From NCBI RefSeq assembly GCF_023656515.1, contig NZ_JAMOFV010000006.1:16549-80548 (forward strand): a DNA stretch of 64,000 bases, given 5' to 3'. Origin of the DNA: Clostridium swellfunianum. GTDB lineage: Bacteria > Bacillota > Clostridia > Clostridiales > Clostridiaceae. The notes beneath the pieces were generated by a model. It was not told the origin of the DNA. It ran no database searches and worked only from the letters and a program-made list of their open reading frames with translations. The translations under genes and the position numbers were made by a program. Shown piece by piece: positions 63,803 to 64,000 of this stretch; position 1 is the stretch's first letter, and each line of letters opens with the position of its first letter.

Positions 63803-64000
63803 ATGAATCATGTGAATAGATATAATAAGCCAAACATAGTGTTTATATTAATTGATGATATGGGGTGGAAGGATTTAAGCTGCTATGGTAGTGATTTTTA
63901 TGAAACTCCTAATATAGACAAGCTTGCAGAGGACGGAATGCTTTTTACTGATGCTTATGCAGCTTGTCCTGTTTGTTCTCCGACAAGAGCAAGCATAATG
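63803..64000 (+). CDS. Sulfatase, N-terminal part
   Basis: Partial: 66 residues run off the window end. Type I sulfatase start [22 protein letters not shown], with metal ligands D18-D19, and the formylglycine motif C58-S-P-T-R62 in [12 protein letters not shown]. The Cys-type motif requires maturation; in an anaerobe an anSME radical SAM enzyme is expected. No signal peptide, so the sulfatase would be cytoplasmic and act on imported sulfated sugars. RBS GAGGTGA. Probably the next gene of the GH43 locus. Confidence 0.9.
   Translation, partial: MNHVNRYNKPNIVFILIDDMGWKDLSCYGSDFYETPNIDKLAEDGMLFTDAYAACPVCSPTRASIM

Noticed and set aside
1-64000. CRISPR array, insertion sequence, integrase or prophage
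   Set aside because: No regularly spaced direct repeats, transposase, integrase or phage structural frames seen; the short tandem leaders are too few and too close to genes.

Overview
The window is AT-rich DNA from an endospore-forming, anaerobic Clostridium-like member of the Bacillota. The evidence is an alpha/beta-type small acid-soluble spore protein, the germination lytic enzyme SleB, a YheC/YheD-type spore-coat ATP-grasp protein, two T-box leaders, an M-box magnesium riboswitch, an iron-sulfur L-serine dehydratase in two subunits, strong GGAGG ribosome-binding sites and frequent GTG/TTG starts. There is no rRNA operon, CRISPR array, insertion sequence, integrase or prophage gene; most of it reads as chromosomal core with small accessory pieces.

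Layout. 1-4.6 kb: tRNA-Arg, tRNA-Lys, an orphan soluble histidine kinase with a candidate Spo0A box, a TPR protein and spore proteins. 4.6-7.7 kb: a phosphonate-type ABC transporter whose ATPase and both permeases are broken, beside an intact binding-protein gene (phnD). 7.7-15 kb: a cytoplasmic 5'-nucleotidase-type phosphoesterase behind a duplicated leader, a diguanylate cyclase, a Schlafen/AlbA_2 protein, a small P-loop protein, an RMD1/DUF155 protein and tyrS. 15-21 kb: FliK-like and FlhB-like orphans, a phosphoesterase, and an ArsR repressor with a four-module CoA-disulfide reductase/rhodanese/TusA/DsrE protein (persulfide metabolism). 20.6-30 kb: chemoreceptor, DUF2225, small (p)ppGpp synthetase, T-box-controlled leuS, a DnaJ/DUF5685/CYTH operon and an HD phosphohydrolase. 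30-44 kb: DUF6106 protein, lipoprotein alpha-amylase, nucleoid-associated protein, fba, DUF421/DUF4363, a TGS-uridine kinase, sdaAB-sdaAA, pssA, TVP38, CBS, lipid kinase and a phosphoesterase. 44-56 kb: a cytoplasmic ParB-like/BMP fusion, YgiQ, the M-box magnesium operon (MgtE regulatory domain plus NRAMP-related transporter), sleB, a Cys T-box cysK-cysE operon, queG and plsC. 56-64 kb: a carbohydrate locus (YesMN-type two-component system, LplABC-type importer, GH43 enzyme and the start of a sulfatase) that runs off the right edge.

How the genes work together. The best-supported circuits are: (i) M-box to MgtE-like soluble sensor to NRAMP-related Mg2+ transporter; (ii) uncharged tRNA-Cys to T-box to cysteine synthesis; (iii) uncharged tRNA-Leu to T-box to leuS; (iv) ArsR/persulfide to the sulfur-transferase fusion; (v) an extracellular-glycan sensor to an oligosaccharide importer, GH43 and sulfatase. 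The most unusual non-coding signals are a tandem 46-nt hairpin-plus-Shine-Dalgarno module that occurs upstream of two unrelated genes about 2.4 kb apart, and a nucleotidase leader in which one central segment can pair equally well with either of two flanking direct repeats.
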